From contig SIAP01000001.1 in NCBI GenBank assembly GCA_009691725.1, positions 1-64,000 on the forward strand: 64,000 nucleotides of DNA. Reading direction: 5' to 3'. This DNA is from Phycisphaerales bacterium (lineage in GTDB: Bacteria > Planctomycetota > Phycisphaerae > Phycisphaerales > SM1A02). Under the pieces are notes generated by a model. That model was not told the origin of the DNA. It saw only the letters and a program-made list of their open reading frames with translations, and did not search any database. Positions 63,282-64,000 of the stretch are shown here, piece after piece; position 1 is the stretch's first letter; each line of letters opens with the position of its first letter. A program made the position numbers and the translations under genes.

Positions 63282-64000
63282 ACCGTTCAAGTCGAGAGAT
63301 CCAGATCGTCGCGGCGATTGTGGCTGCAAACAAGGATCTGCCATCGCATGTCTTGATTCCGCCAGGCGATGACATGGCGATGATCGACTTCGGTTCAAGT
63401 CGGATGCTGGTGGCGGTTGATCAGGTTGTCGAGGGGGTCCATTTCATCACTGGGACTTCGATGGATCTCATCGCGCGGAAAGCAGTTGCTCGCAATATCA
63501 GTGACGTTGCTGCGATGGCGGGGCTCCCAATCGCCACCCTCGCCTGTGCAACTCTGCCCCGCGAAATGTCGCAGGACATCGAAGCAGAACTGCTCAGCGC
63601 AGTGCGGCGCTGGACCGCGGCATGGGGAGCGCCGCTCATCGGAGGTGACACCACGATTCACCGCACTTCGTCCGCACCTCTCGTGCTATCGATCACGGTG
63701 ATGGCACGACCTCGCAGTGACGGTCGTGTCCTGACGCGCAGCGGCGCGAAAGTGGGCGACATTCTTGTCGTCAGCGGGTCGCTCGGCGGATCCTTTCACA
63801 GCGATGGCACGGGACGACACTTGACGTTTTCCCCTCGGGTCGAGGAAGCGCACGACCTCGTCGACCGTCTTGGAACGAGTGTGCACGCCATGATCGATCT
63901 CAGTGATGGTCTCGGACTGGACTGCGCACGAGTCATCCGCGCATCGTCGGCCCACTGTGGATGCACTCTGCAAGCGCGCCTTGATGCGGGATCAATTCCA
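63278..64000 (+). CDS. thiL: Thiamine-monophosphate kinase, 3' end cut by window
   Basis: The first 241 codons of ThiL, which phosphorylates thiamine monophosphate to thiamine pyrophosphate. No stop occurs before the window ends. Motifs: LIPPGDDMAMIDF, VAVDQVVEGVHFITGTSMD, ARKAVARNISDVAAMAGLP, then WGAPLIGGDTTIHRT and MIDLSDGLGLDCARVIRA, all typical of the AIR-synthase-like ThiL fold with its acidic metal ligands. ATG at 63278 overlaps the waaA stop (ATGA). About 80 residues are missing at the C-terminus. Confidence 0.93.
   Translation, partial: MNRSSREIQIVAAIVAANKDLPSHVLIPPGDDMAMIDFGSSRMLVAVDQVVEGVHFITGTSMDLIARKAVARNISDVAAMAGLPIATLACATLPREMSQDIEAELLSAVRRWTAAWGAPLIGGDTTIHRTSSAPLVLSITVMARPRSDGRVLTRSGAKVGDILVVSGSLGGSFHSDGTGRHLTFSPRVEEAHDLVDRLGTSVHAMIDLSDGLGLDCARVIRASSAHCGCTLQARLDAGSIP

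Noticed and set aside
1-64000. Mobile elements or genomic island
   Set aside because: No transposase, integrase, terminal inverted repeats or tRNA-linked direct repeats were seen; gene content is mainly housekeeping.

Overview
The window looks like chromosomal DNA from a Gram-negative planctomycete, most likely class Phycisphaerae. No database search was possible, so this placement is inferred from gene content. The main pointers are a secreted lamin-tail protein ending in the dockerin-like 'DLTTLLSGWG' repeats common in that class, a Minf_1886-family protein, a type III glutamine synthetase, an error-prone DnaE2 polymerase, a Kdo transferase (LPS outer membrane) and a WXG100/FtsK cluster. 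The DNA is moderately GC-rich and gene-dense. I saw no insertion sequence, prophage, integrase or CRISPR array.

Layout. 1-8100: 3' part of dnaE2, then a minus-strand group (MlaE-type permease coupled to a transglutaminase-like protein, secreted lamin-tail protein, OmpA-type lipoprotein). 8266-13550: Minf_1886 protein and AI-2E-type permease, then ffh, polX and tRNA-Arg. 13625-20376: nuoJKLMN, the membrane arm of complex I without nuoA-I. 20501-24340: pgsA-pgpA, an SRPBCC protein, lysA and a membrane protein. 24469-30940: half-length asparaginase, smc, FlgI-like lipoprotein, tRNA-Val. 31013-36101: a type VII secretion-like operon (WXG100-like protein, two small helical proteins, FtsK/EccC-like ATPase). 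36133-42540: aldehyde dehydrogenase and the rpmB / dnaG / rpoD region. 42620-46368: msrC-like gene, then tig-SHOCT-clpX (no clpP here). 46471-52140: glutamine synthetase III, corA, phosphodiesterase, gltX, tRNA-Val. 52221-58077: fdhD, FdhF/YdeP-type molybdoenzyme, ppk2, a DUF3553 protein, a YmdB-type phosphodiesterase. 58112-64000: fused hydantoinase/oxoprolinase, waaA, and thiL cut by the window end.

Most genes are housekeeping: replication and repair (dnaE2, polX, dnaG, smc), transcription (rpoD), translation and export (gltX, rpmB, ffh, tig, clpX), respiration (nuo), envelope (pgsA, pgpA, waaA, OmpA lipoprotein). Many are translationally coupled by ATGA overlaps; pgpA appears to start at TTG inside the pgsA stop.

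Two things stand out. First, short tandem repeats, mostly with a 12-bp unit, recur at unrelated loci: inside dnaE2, dnaG, the AI-2E permease and the DUF3553 gene, and once between clpX and msrC; 18-, 15- and 9-bp relatives occur elsewhere. Their unit sequences differ, so they seem to be made locally by a common process rather than copied from one element. Second, the WXG100-like/FtsK operon is a compact candidate type VII-like secretion system in a diderm bacterium.
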